A stretch of 7,450 nucleotides of DNA, from assembly GCA_945903655.1 (NCBI GenBank), contig CAMDOY010000171.1:1-7450 (forward strand), in the 5' to 3' direction. Below the pieces are notes generated by a model. That model did not search any database. It was not told the DNA's origin and saw only the letters and a program-made list of their open reading frames with translations. This DNA is from Rhizobium sp. Q54 (GTDB lineage Bacteria; Pseudomonadota; Alphaproteobacteria; Rhizobiales; Beijerinckiaceae). Made by a program: the position numbers and the translations under genes. Below are positions 1 to 6,880 of this stretch, in pieces. Position 1 is the first letter of the stretch. Each line of letters begins with the position of its first letter.

Positions 1-1981
1 AGGCATAGGCGTTGGAGCCGAACCAACCAGCGTAGACCATGGGCACGATGGCGGTTCCCGGCCGGGCGCTCACGTCGCCGCCCGTGGCCACGCGGGCCAC
101 GGTGGCGGCGAGGCCGACGCGCCAGGCGTCGAAGGCTGAGTCGAGGCCGAAGGTTCCCGCTTGGATGTCGCGCGAACCATTCTGGCCTGAAATAGCATCG
201 TCGCCGAACACAAGCTGACCGGCGACCCAGGCGGAGGCGCCGCTCCGTCCGGAAGCAGGGCCGCTGCGGCGCATGGCGGAGAGTTCGCCAGAAACCGTGC
301 TCGCCGCAATGGTGACGGGCGCCGCAGCGATGGAGTCGAGGCGCGCGAGCACGATGGGGGCGGTGTCCATCATGGATTGATAGAACAGCGGATCGACGGC
401 GGTCGGCAGGGTCAGTTGGTAGATGAGGACCTGCGTGTCGTTTTGAACATTCGGATTGTCTGAAGTGCCTGCGCTATAGGCGGTCTTCTGCGTGGTTCCG
501 TCAGCCGCCAATTTCGGCATGACGCCGTTTGTCGTCAGAAAATCGTTGTCGTTGGACACGAAGAGGAAGAATTCGTTCGGCTTGCCCTCGCGCAGGGTCG
601 GCACGAGCGCCATGCCTTCCCATTTCTCCGACAGGGTCAGCACGGTGCGGTTCGTCGTATTGTCGAGGCTTATGCCGAAACGGGAGAGTTGCGTCGTATT
701 TAGCAGGTTGACGACCTCAGCGCTTTGCGCGGGGGTGATGGTGGACAACAGCTTGCCTGATCCGTCGGTGATCTTGCCACCTCTGGCGTCAGCTTCTGTT
801 CCGGCGAAATTGGTTGCGGCGGAGATGTCATACAGCATGACCGATTTGAACATGATCGTGCTCGGAGCCGCGTTGTTGTAGCCGTTGCCATCGCGCGCCA
901 GCACCAGCATCTGACGGTCGTTGATGGCGAGCATCTCGCTTTGCGCGGCGGCCCTGTTGACGGCCGATCCGTCGCCTTTGCTTTGGAAGGTCGGTAATTG
1001 CAGGGCGTATTCCCCCGCCAGAGTCGGCGCCGCAGGATTTTTGGATATGTCATAGACCAGCATGCGGGTGTTCCGCCGCAAGGTCTGGTCGCTGCCGGGG
1101 GCGTCCTGCAATGTGGCGCTTTGCAGAAGTGCGAACAGCTTCTTGCCATCCGGCGAGATGCTCAGGCCTTCCAGACCCTGATTTTCGCGACGTCCGGTGG
1201 TGGCCGGGTTCGCGCCCGGTATGGAGGCGGAGGCCGAGGTGAAAATGATCTTGCCATCCCTGTCGCGCGGGATGAGCGCGTCCGGCACGGGCAGGGACGT
1301 GAGCAGGCGGCCCTGGGCGTTGAAGTAATAGATCGAGGGGCCGTATTCATCCGACAGGTAGAAGGAGCCGTCCTTGCGGAACGAAACGCCTTCCGCATCG
1401 ACGGAGACGAGGCCTGCGCCTGGCTGTCCGGCGGCTGGCGAGCCTACGGGTTTGCCGAAGAGCGTTCCCACATTCGCATAGGGGTCGTAGCCCGTCAGGG
1501 GCCGCCCCTGATCGTCGGTGAGCTGGAGGCCCCCGGTGGACTTGAGGCTTAGCTGATTCTGGGAGGTGATGGCGGCGGGCAGATTGGCCGCATCGCGATA
1601 GGGAGTCAGGCCTAGGTCGAAGGTGAAGAGCCGCGTCGTGTAATTCGAGAAGAAGTTGTTTGCCGGGTCATTATACCCTCGGTCCGGCAGTCCGAAGAGC
1701 TTGCCGGTGTAACTTGTCCCATTAAACCGCCAACTGTTGCGGTCTATGGCGAAGCCCGAGAACGAGCCCATGGTGTCGCCAAGGAAATCCTTGCCCGAGA
1801 CGGGGACGCGGCCCATGCCGACCAATCCGTTGTTGGTGAAGGTGACCCCATTGAGGGTGACTGACTGATCGCCGGTCTTATCGGATGTATTGGCGGTCTT
1901 ATACTCATACTGATACTGAGCATGAGCAGGCGAAATGCAGACCAGGCAGACCCCAGCCAGAAGGGTTGAACGCAATGACAT
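1..1981 (-). CDS. Phytase-like esterase with autotransporter beta-domain (partial, C-terminus outside window)
   Basis: An open frame of 660 codons runs from ATG at 1981 off the left edge with no stop. Residues 1-22 form a signal peptide: a basic start, a hydrophobic core, and AHA before Q23. Residues about 30-540 carry hallmarks of the 'esterase-like activity of phytase' family (PF13449-type beta-propeller): GLPDRGYN near 97, DAEGV near 193, SDEYGP near 208, ENQGLEGLSISPDG near 264, ARDGNGY, and KWEGMALVP with FLFVSNDNDF near 450. From about residue 575 the pattern becomes AWVAGQL...GTFGLDSAFDAWRVGLAATV...VPMVYAGWFGSNAYA, resembling the first strands of an autotransporter beta-barrel. I infer a type V secreted or surface-displayed phosphoesterase, perhaps acting on phytate or other organic phosphate esters; the family's chemistry is poorly defined. 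A GGGGG run lies 6 nt before the ATG, with no canonical Shine-Dalgarno. Rare codons (TTA, CTA, AGG) seem commoner than in neighbouring genes. The passenger family is well supported; the barrel is cut and less certain. Confidence 0.85.
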   Translation of the reverse strand, partial: MSLRSTLLAGVCLVCISPAHAQYQYEYKTANTSDKTGDQSVTLNGVTFTNNGLVGMGRVPVSGKDFLGDTMGSFSGFAIDRNSWRFNGTSYTGKLFGLPDRGYNDPANNFFSNYTTRLFTFDLGLTPYRDAANLPAAITSQNQLSLKSTGGLQLTDDQGRPLTGYDPYANVGTLFGKPVGSPAAGQPGAGLVSVDAEGVSFRKDGSFYLSDEYGPSIYYFNAQGRLLTSLPVPDALIPRDRDGKIIFTSASASIPGANPATTGRRENQGLEGLSISPDGKKLFALLQSATLQDAPGSDQTLRRNTRMLVYDISKNPAAPTLAGEYALQLPTFQSKGDGSAVNRAAAQSEMLAINDRQMLVLARDGNGYNNAAPSTIMFKSVMLYDISAATNFAGTEADARGGKITDGSGKLLSTITPAQSAEVVNLLNTTQLSRFGISLDNTTNRTVLTLSEKWEGMALVPTLREGKPNEFFLFVSNDNDFLTTNGVMPKLAADGTTQKTAYSAGTSDNPNVQNDTQVLIYQLTLPTAVDPLFYQSMMDTAPIVLARLDSIAAAPVTIAASTVSGELSAMRRSGPASGRSGASAWVAGQLVFGDDAISGQNGSRDIQAGTFGLDSAFDAWRVGLAATVARVATGGDVSARPGTAIVPMVYAGWFGSNAYA

Positions 1982-2060
1982 GGATAGCCCCCAAAGCAAC
2001 TACAAGTGTTACATTTGGTAACTAAATATTAACCGATTACATTTTTATGACGGGCCCATG
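1982..2060 (-). promoter_or_regulatory. AT-rich promoter region of the phytase-like gene
   Basis: This 79-nt stretch is far richer in A and T than the surrounding DNA and lies between the terminator of the upstream unit and the phytase-like ATG. Besides the PHO-box-like site it contains TTACATTT twice on the plus strand (2009-2016 and 2037-2044, starts 28 nt apart); the second copy overlaps the PHO-box candidate. TAATAT (2026-2031, minus strand) is a possible -10, though only 4 nt past the PHO-box candidate. No good -35 accompanies it. Confidence 0.45.
2036..2053 (-). promoter_or_regulatory. Candidate PHO box (PhoB-binding site) upstream of the phytase-like gene
   Basis: Read on the minus strand the site is CCGTCATAAAAATGTAAT. 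Against the E. coli PHO-box consensus CTGTCATAWAWCTGTCAY it matches 15 of 18 positions; mismatches are at positions 2, 12 and 16. It keeps the two-half-site structure: GTCAT and GTAAT are in the same register 11 nt apart around an A-rich spacer. The element ends 54 nt before the ATG at 1981 and is followed by an AT-rich stretch (2019-2031) that could hold a -10 element; no classical -35 is visible, as expected of PhoB-activated promoters. The match was made by eye, so chance occurrence in AT-rich DNA is not excluded. Confidence 0.5.
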
Positions 2061-2091
2061 AAAAACCGCCGGAGGTAGGCCCCCGGCGGTT
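2061..2091 (-). terminator. Rho-independent terminator of the esterase / decarboxylase-like unit
   Basis: AACCGCCGG (2064-2072) and CCGGCGGTT (2083-2091) form a perfect 9-bp, GC-rich inverted repeat with a 10-nt loop. On the minus strand the stem is followed by TTTTT (2065-2061), two of which also pair in the stem. It begins 25 nt after the stop codon at 2117, the right place and polarity to end the minus-strand transcript before the phytase-like promoter. On the plus strand there is no T-run, so it is one-directional. Confidence 0.85.
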
Positions 2092-2116
2092 GGCGTTCAA
2101 GTCCAGTTATCTGAAA

Positions 2117-3106
2117 TCAAACGATGATCTCGGTATCGATCCCGGCGGGGAAAACGTCCTCCACCTTGGCGTGACGGTGGGCGATGCCCTGCTGGTAGGT
2201 GTAGAGCAGCAGCTGCTCCCAGGTCGCCCGGTTCGCCTCCACGCCGAAGGGGAAGGTGTCGCCATGCATGCGGTCGCGCATGCGACGGGCATAGGTGGGC
2301 AACCAGGGCAGGGGATAGCGCGACACCGCGGGATCGAACAGGCGCTCGAGCGAGCGGCGCTTCGATTCATTGAAGGCGTTCAGAAGGTTGCGGGCGACCC
2401 AGGGATTCGCGTCCAGAACATGCTTCTGGATGGCGATGATATGCATGATCGGCCAAACCTTGGTGCGATCATAATAGTCCTCTTCCATCTCCAGATAATC
2501 GGGGAAGAGGCGCACCACGTCCGGGTGATCTTCGAGGAAGCAGGTGGGCGGGCGGGCGATGATGGCGCAATCGATCTCGCCGGAGGCCAGCATTTCCGAC
2601 AGGGACTTGTCGGAGACGCGGGTGAGTTGCACACCCTCGGGCAGGGACAGCTCCACCTTCTCGATGCGGCCCGGCGCATTGGCGCCCGCCTGATACCAAT
2701 GCACATCCTGCAGCTTCACGCCGCACTCGTTATGCATCCAGCCGCGCATGTAGACGGCGGCCGAATGGGCCCATTCAGGCGAGCCGACGCGCTTGCCCTT
2801 GAGGTCCTGCACGGTCTTGATGCCGCTGTTCTTGTTCACATAGAAGGATGAGAAGCGGAACAGGCGCGAGCAGATGACCGGCAGGCCGACGATGTCAGGA
2901 TTGTCGCGGGTCACCTGCGCGGTGAACTTGGCGCAGGAGAGTTCGGTGACGTCCCATTCGCGGTTGAAGGTGAAGCGCGCGAAGACCTCGTGATGGCCGA
3001 GGTTGAGCCAGGTGTGCTCGATGCCCTCGGCCTGCACCAGGCCGAAGCGGAAGTCGCGGAAATGATCGTAATCGGTCGTTGCGATCGAGAGCTTGAGCTT
3101 GTTCAC
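2117..3106 (-). CDS. 4,5-dihydroxyphthalate decarboxylase-like protein (periplasmic-binding-protein fold, no signal peptide)
   Basis: The 329-residue protein resembles Pht5-type 4,5-dihydroxyphthalate decarboxylases and related NMT1/THI5-like proteins, which use a type II solute-binding fold as a cytoplasmic enzyme. Visible family features are LSIATTDYDH at the start, FYVNKNSGI near 88, DLKGKRVGSPEW (101-112), EMLASGEIDCAI near 171, DHPDVVRLFPDY (193-204) and WPIMH (218-222). There is no signal peptide or lipobox, which argues against an ABC-transporter binding protein. The start is GTG at 3106 (VNKLKLSIATT), preceded by a strong AAGGAGGAA (3112-3120); a longer reading frame would run through this ribosome-binding site. 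It lies 35 nt downstream of the esterase gene and is followed by a terminator, so the two probably form an operon. No other phthalate-pathway gene is present, so the true substrate may be another aromatic acid. Family assignment is firm, substrate is not. Confidence 0.85.
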   Translation of the reverse strand: MNKLKLSIATTDYDHFRDFRFGLVQAEGIEHTWLNLGHHEVFARFTFNREWDVTELSCAKFTAQVTRDNPDIVGLPVICSRLFRFSSFYVNKNSGIKTVQDLKGKRVGSPEWAHSAAVYMRGWMHNECGVKLQDVHWYQAGANAPGRIEKVELSLPEGVQLTRVSDKSLSEMLASGEIDCAIIARPPTCFLEDHPDVVRLFPDYLEMEEDYYDRTKVWPIMHIIAIQKHVLDANPWVARNLLNAFNESKRRSLERLFDPAVSRYPLPWLPTYARRMRDRMHGDTFPFGVEANRATWEQLLLYTYQQGIAHRHAKVEDVFPAGIDTEIIV

Positions 3107-3111
3107 CGGGG

Positions 3112-3120
3112 TTCCTCCTT
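3112..3120 (-). promoter_or_regulatory. Ribosome-binding site that fixes the GTG start of the decarboxylase-like gene
   Basis: AAGGAGGAA on the minus strand is a near-perfect anti-16S complement and lies 5 nt before GTG at 3106-3104. It rules out the upstream ATG at 3247, which would put the start inside the esterase gene. Confidence 0.85.
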
Positions 3121-3141
3121 GTGACTGTTTCGGGATGATGT

Positions 3142-3837
3142 TCAGCGGCTGGGCAGGCGAACGCCAAAGGCCTTCGCCAGAAACAGGCCACCATGGACGA
3201 GGCCCGCCTGATCGATGCTGTGGCCCAGCCCTGCGGAAATGTGCCACTGGGTGGGGATCTCGGCCTTGGCGAGATGTTCGGCGCTGTCGAAGAGGGCGTC
3301 GAAGGGGATGACCTCATCCTTCGTGCCGTGGATCAGCAGCACCGGCGGCGCCTCGCCCTTCGCGTTGCGGGCGGTGGCCTGCGCCATATGCTCAGGCCCC
3401 ACCAGCTCGCCGGAAAAGCCCAGCAGGGCGGCGGGCGCGCGCCGACGGCGCAGGCCCACATGCAGGGCCATCATGGTCCCCTGGCTGAAGCCGACCAGCG
3501 CCAGCTTGCTGTCGTCGAGACCCGCCGCTTCGAGCTCGGCGTCGAGAAAGGCGTCGAGGGTCGGCTGGGCCTGGGTTACGCCCCGCCAGCGCTCATGGGG
3601 ATCGCGCATGGTCAGGGGAAACCATTGCCGCCCCGTGGGCGCCATGCCGCAGGGCTCGGGCGCGTGGGGGGAGAGAAAGGCGGCTTCCGGCAGAATGCGC
3701 TGCCATTGCTTGCCAATATCAATCAAATCCCGCCCATCGGCGCCATAGCCATGGAGGAAGACGACCAACTGCTTCGGCGCCCCCGAGCGGGGGGCGAGGC
3801 GGGGGCCGGTGAGGGTGGTTTGAGGAGGCGTTGTCAT
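3142..3837 (-). CDS. Alpha/beta-hydrolase, phospholipase/carboxylesterase family
   Basis: The 231-residue protein is a small cytoplasmic serine esterase of the phospholipase/carboxylesterase family (YpfH / acyl-protein-thioesterase type). The oxyanion-hole region reads VVFLHGYGADGRDL (25-38), the nucleophile elbow is GFSQG with Ser118, and the triad is completed by Asp174 (HGTKDEVIP) and His206 (GLGHSID). Length is normal for the family and all catalytic residues are present. I chose ATG at 3837 (MTTPPQ) because the family-like sequence begins there; the open frame continues upstream to 4023, but that would overlap the start of divergent gluQ with low-complexity sequence. No clear Shine-Dalgarno precedes the ATG, so the start is only moderately sure. 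It is the first gene of a probable two-gene operon with the decarboxylase-like gene. The physiological ester substrate cannot be read from sequence. Confidence 0.9.
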   Translation of the reverse strand: MTTPPQTTLTGPRLAPRSGAPKQLVVFLHGYGADGRDLIDIGKQWQRILPEAAFLSPHAPEPCGMAPTGRQWFPLTMRDPHERWRGVTQAQPTLDAFLDAELEAAGLDDSKLALVGFSQGTMMALHVGLRRRRAPAALLGFSGELVGPEHMAQATARNAKGEAPPVLLIHGTKDEVIPFDALFDSAEHLAKAEIPTQWHISAGLGHSIDQAGLVHGGLFLAKAFGVRLPSR

Positions 3838-3976
3838 GGGTGTTTGTGTGAAGCGGCGGAAGCGCGGCGTCAAGCGGGGGGTGGGGGCAAGCAGCAGAAA
3901 CGCTGCTATCTTCGCGCCCCCCACCTTGCCATCCCCGCCTCCAAGCGCCAGTTTGAGTCCCCGCACTGGCTGGACC
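3838..3976. promoter_or_regulatory. Divergent intergenic region between the esterase gene and gluQ, with nested inverted repeats
   Basis: These 139 nt must hold the promoters of both divergent genes. No convincing -35/-10 pair is visible on either strand; TTGACG on the minus strand (3868-3873) is followed 17 nt later by a poor -10. The notable structure is a pair of nested perfect inverted repeats: GGTGGGGG (3880-3887) with CCCCCACC (3918-3925) outside, and AGCAGC (3890-3895) with GCTGCT (3902-3907) inside. There is no T-run on either side, so it is not an obvious terminator. Confidence 0.4.
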
Positions 3977-4846
3977 ATGACGACACCGCACCCCCCGACC
4001 CTGCGCTTCGCGCCCTCGCCCAATGGCTATCTGCATCTGGGGCATGCCTACTCGGCGCTCCAGAACGAGCGCGTGGCCCACAAGCTGGGTGGCCAGCTGC
4101 TGGTGCGGATCGAAAATATCGACCTCGACCGCTGCCGCAGGGACTTTGAGGCGGCCATTTTCGAAGATCTGGCCTGGCTGGGGATCGCCTGGCAGGAGCC
4201 CGTGCGCCGCCAGTCCGAACATTTCTCCGATTACGCCTGCGCGCTGGAGGATCTGACCGATCGCGGCCTGCTCTATCCCTGTTTTTGCTCGCGTACCGAT
4301 GTCGCCCGCAAGGTCGATGGCGCGCGCGACTGGCCGCGCGACCCCGATGGCGCCCCGCTTTATCCCGGCACTTGCAAGCAGATGAGCGCCGACGAGCGGG
4401 CGCAACGTCTGGCGGCGGGGCAGCATGCGGCCCTGCGCATCAACATGGACGAGGCCCTGTCGGTCGCGGGCATGCTTCTGGGCTGGCGCGAATATGGGGA
4501 GGAGGACGAGGCCCGCGACGTCACCGCCGAACCCGCGCTGTGGGGCGATGCGGTGATCGGGCGGCGCGACATTCCCACCAGCTATCACATCGCCGTGGTG
4601 GTGGACGACCATCTGCAGGGGATCACGGACGTGGTGCGCGGTCAGGATCTCTTCAACGCCACCAGCCTGCACCGCCTGTTGCAGGCGCTGCTGGGGCTGG
4701 AGGCGCCCAATTACCGCCATCACAAGCTGCTGCGCGACAAGGGCGGTGAAAAACTGTCCAAAAGCACCCGCGCCAAGGCCATCCGCTCCTTGCGCAACGA
4801 GGGCGTCAGCGCGCTGGAGTTGCGTCGGCGGCTGGGCTTCGCCTGA
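3977..4846 (+). CDS. gluQ: Glutamyl-Q tRNA(Asp) synthetase
   Basis: This 289-residue paralogue of the glutamyl-tRNA synthetase catalytic domain activates glutamate and attaches it to queuosine at position 34 of tRNA-Asp, independently of aminoacylation. Residues 11-30 hold the FAPSPNGYLHLGHAYSALQN class I signature (HIGH-like HLGH 20-23), and KLSKS (259-263) is the KMSKS loop. A zinc site is visible as C102, C104, Y129 and C133, the arrangement known from the E. coli enzyme. DIPTSYHIAVVVDDHLQGIT near 198-217 and VVRGQDL are typical. The protein ends after the catalytic core with no anticodon-binding domain, which separates it from GltX. I chose ATG at 3977 because the conserved region starts within ten residues; the open frame extends to 3836 with a low-complexity R/S/P-rich leader. 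The Shine-Dalgarno (TGGA) is weak. The gene converges on the M23 peptidase gene with no spacer. Confidence 0.95.
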   Translation: MTTPHPPTLRFAPSPNGYLHLGHAYSALQNERVAHKLGGQLLVRIENIDLDRCRRDFEAAIFEDLAWLGIAWQEPVRRQSEHFSDYACALEDLTDRGLLYPCFCSRTDVARKVDGARDWPRDPDGAPLYPGTCKQMSADERAQRLAAGQHAALRINMDEALSVAGMLLGWREYGEEDEARDVTAEPALWGDAVIGRRDIPTSYHIAVVVDDHLQGITDVVRGQDLFNATSLHRLLQALLGLEAPNYRHHKLLRDKGGEKLSKSTRAKAIRSLRNEGVSALELRRRLGFA

Positions 4847-6880
4847 TCAGTTGCTGCGCGTCGCCGCCACCCGCGCGGCGCCGGGCGCCTTGGCGAGGAG
4901 CCCGTCGATCCGGTCTCGCTCGCGGCGGAAATTGGCGCTCATGCGCCCGTCGAGTTCGCGGGTGCGGGCGAGCTTCACCCGCAGGGGATCGACGAAGTGC
5001 CCGTTCACGATCACTTCGTAATGGAGATGGGGTCCGGTCGCGAGGCCCGTCATGCCCAGATAGCCCACGACCTGACCCTGCCGCACGCGCTGCCCCTCGG
5101 CGAGGCCCCGCGCATAGCCGGAAAGATGGTTATAGGTTGTGATATAGCCATTGGCGTGCTGGATCTCGACCCGGTTGCCATAGCCGGACTCGCGCCCCAC
5201 CTTGATGACCGTGCCATTGCCCGCCGCAAAGATCGGCGTGCCCGTGGGGCCGGACCAATCCACGCCCGTATGCATGCGCACATAGCCCAGAATGGGATGG
5301 CGGCGCATGCCGAAGCCCGAGCGCGTCTCGCCCTGGGTGATGGGCTTGCGCACGAGGAACTTGCGCGTGGAGCGCCCGTTTTCATCATAAAAATCGACCA
5401 TCTGGTCGTCAGGCGTCTGGAACTTGTAGTAACGGAACGTCTCATTGCGTGTGGTGATGGCGGCGAAGAGCAAATCATTGCGCGACTCCCCTTCCTCACC
5501 GTCCTCATAGAGGACCTCAAAGGCGTCGCCCGCCGTCACCGACCGCTGGAAATCCACGTCATTGGCGAAGATGCGCACGAGATCATTGATGACGACGCGC
5601 GGAATGTCCGATTTCAGAGCCGTCTCATAGAAGGAGTCGTAGAGGCGCATGCCCTCATCGTCTTCTTCATCATCGTCGTCGCTGGGCTTGCGTCGTGGGG
5701 CGGGCGCAGGCGTTTCAGAGCGCGCGACCGGCACGAAATCGCCAGAGTCGGTCATGGCGACGGTGGCGCCCAGTTTTTCGTCCGTATAGACGGAGACCCG
5801 GGCGATCCTGAGGTCGCGGCCGGTTCCATTCACATCCGCAAAGAGCAGTTTGAGCCTTTGGCCTTCGGCGAGGGCGGGTTGCCCCGCGCGCTTGAGGGCG
5901 GCGACGATAAGGCTGATCTGCTCCCGGCTCGCCCCATTGGCCCGCAAGACATCGTCAAAACTCTCATTCTTGCGCACGAGCACCAGACGCTCGTCCGAAT
6001 CCTTCTGCTCGGCGGTGGCTTTGGAGATCGGCGTCACGTTTTCCGGCACCATCCGAACCTGGATGTTGGAGAAAGGCCCGGAGAGGGCGCCTGCGCCGAT
6101 GGCGGCGAAGCCTAACCCATTTCCGAGATCGGCCCCGGTCCGGCTGGTGCGCGCCAGAAGCAGTTGCGGAGGCAGAGGCAAGGGGTTTCCGGCCACGAAG
6201 GGGCTTTTCAGCATTTCGGCCACCTGTGCCTGAGCCTCTTCGGCTGACAGGCGCGGGCCATTGAGAGGCAGGTCCAGCACCCCGAGATCCCTACTGGTGA
6301 AGGAGACTTCCGCATCGTCCTGGCGCTGTCCGGGATCGGCCGCTTCAAGTGCAATGGGGTTGCGGGCGTCATTCAGGATCTTGATGGGGTTGAAGGCCGG
6401 CACCTCGTCGGCCATGCCGGTGCTCGCCAGGCTCAAGGTGGTCGCAACGCGGGTGAAGCCGCGCGTGCGCACCACCTCCCTGTCGCCGACGCTGATGGGC
6501 GTGGGCGTGCGAAAGCTTTGCTTCGCGGCGACCAGGTCCACGGACTTCAAAAGACGGTCGCCCTTGCGGCCATTGGTCTGCTCGCCGCCCGCATCACGGC
6601 GGGCGGTCACCGCGAACACGGGCGCTTCGGCGAAAGAGGAATGGCGCCCAAGCGCCGCGTAAAGCGCCGAGCCGATCAGCAGGGCGCCCGCGAGGCCAGC
6701 AAGGGCCGTCCCGATGAGCCAGCCCACCGACACGCGCCAACGGCTCGCAGGCGTATGGTCCTCGCCGTCTAGTTCGATAGCGGGCTCAACGCCGAGATCA
6801 ACGCGCGTCCGGTGGCGCTCCAGCTGGCGGTCCAGCGGGCCCCCATTCAGGCGCAAATGCGTATCCAAGGTGCTCGCCAA
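4847..6880 (-). CDS. Membrane-anchored M23 family peptidoglycan endopeptidase
   Basis: With the TTG at 6880 the protein has 677 residues. An Arg-rich cytoplasmic N-terminus leads to one membrane segment (about 51-77, SVGWLIGTALAGLAGALLIG...). A long periplasmic region follows, including a LysM/OapA-like segment (about 298-333, RLVLVRKNESFDDVLRANG), an acidic tract (about 400-411), and a C-terminal LytM/M23 zinc domain. Metal and catalytic residues are intact: H537 and D541 (MHTGVDW), H585 (YNHLS), H618 and H620 (GPHLHYEV). The family cleaves peptide cross-links of peptidoglycan during growth and division. The start is uncertain. The frame stays open to 7405, but the longest version crosses the rRNA promoter on the other strand. 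TTG at 6880 has AGGA 8 nt upstream and gives a family-like N-terminus; alternatives are TTG 6868, TTG 6856, GTG 6937 and ATG 7102. The residues added by ATG 7102 look non-coding. Confidence 0.9.
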   Translation of the reverse strand: MASTLDTHLRLNGGPLDRQLERHRTRVDLGVEPAIELDGEDHTPASRWRVSVGWLIGTALAGLAGALLIGSALYAALGRHSSFAEAPVFAVTARRDAGGEQTNGRKGDRLLKSVDLVAAKQSFRTPTPISVGDREVVRTRGFTRVATTLSLASTGMADEVPAFNPIKILNDARNPIALEAADPGQRQDDAEVSFTSRDLGVLDLPLNGPRLSAEEAQAQVAEMLKSPFVAGNPLPLPPQLLLARTSRTGADLGNGLGFAAIGAGALSGPFSNIQVRMVPENVTPISKATAEQKDSDERLVLVRKNESFDDVLRANGASREQISLIVAALKRAGQPALAEGQRLKLLFADVNGTGRDLRIARVSVYTDEKLGATVAMTDSGDFVPVARSETPAPAPRRKPSDDDDEEDDEGMRLYDSFYETALKSDIPRVVINDLVRIFANDVDFQRSVTAGDAFEVLYEDGEEGESRNDLLFAAITTRNETFRYYKFQTPDDQMVDFYDENGRSTRKFLVRKPITQGETRSGFGMRRHPILGYVRMHTGVDWSGPTGTPIFAAGNGTVIKVGRESGYGNRVEIQHANGYITTYNHLSGYARGLAEGQRVRQGQVVGYLGMTGLATGPHLHYEVIVNGHFVDPLRVKLARTRELDGRMSANFRRERDRIDGLLAKAPGAARVAATRSN

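Noticed and set aside
2009..2044. TTACATTT direct repeat (2009-2016, 2037-2044) as a separate operator pair
   Set aside because: Eight-base repeats are likely by chance in such AT-rich DNA, and one copy is already part of the stronger PHO-box match.
2090..2851. Long plus-strand ORF (253 codons) opposite the decarboxylase-like gene
   Set aside because: It is antisense to a well-supported gene, shows no recognisable domain, and reads through the terminator; typical shadow frame in GC-rich DNA.
3193..4149. Plus-strand ORF (318 codons) spanning the esterase gene and the start of gluQ
   Set aside because: It overlaps two genes with clear catalytic motifs and has low-complexity Arg/Gly/Ala-rich composition.
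3719..4723. Minus-strand ORF (334 codons) opposite gluQ
   Set aside because: It covers gluQ in antisense and extends into the esterase gene in another frame; no family features.
4997..6115. Plus-strand ORF (372 codons) opposite the M23 gene
   Set aside because: Antisense to a conserved peptidase; its His/Ile/Ala-rich sequence is what the peptidase codons give in the complementary frame.
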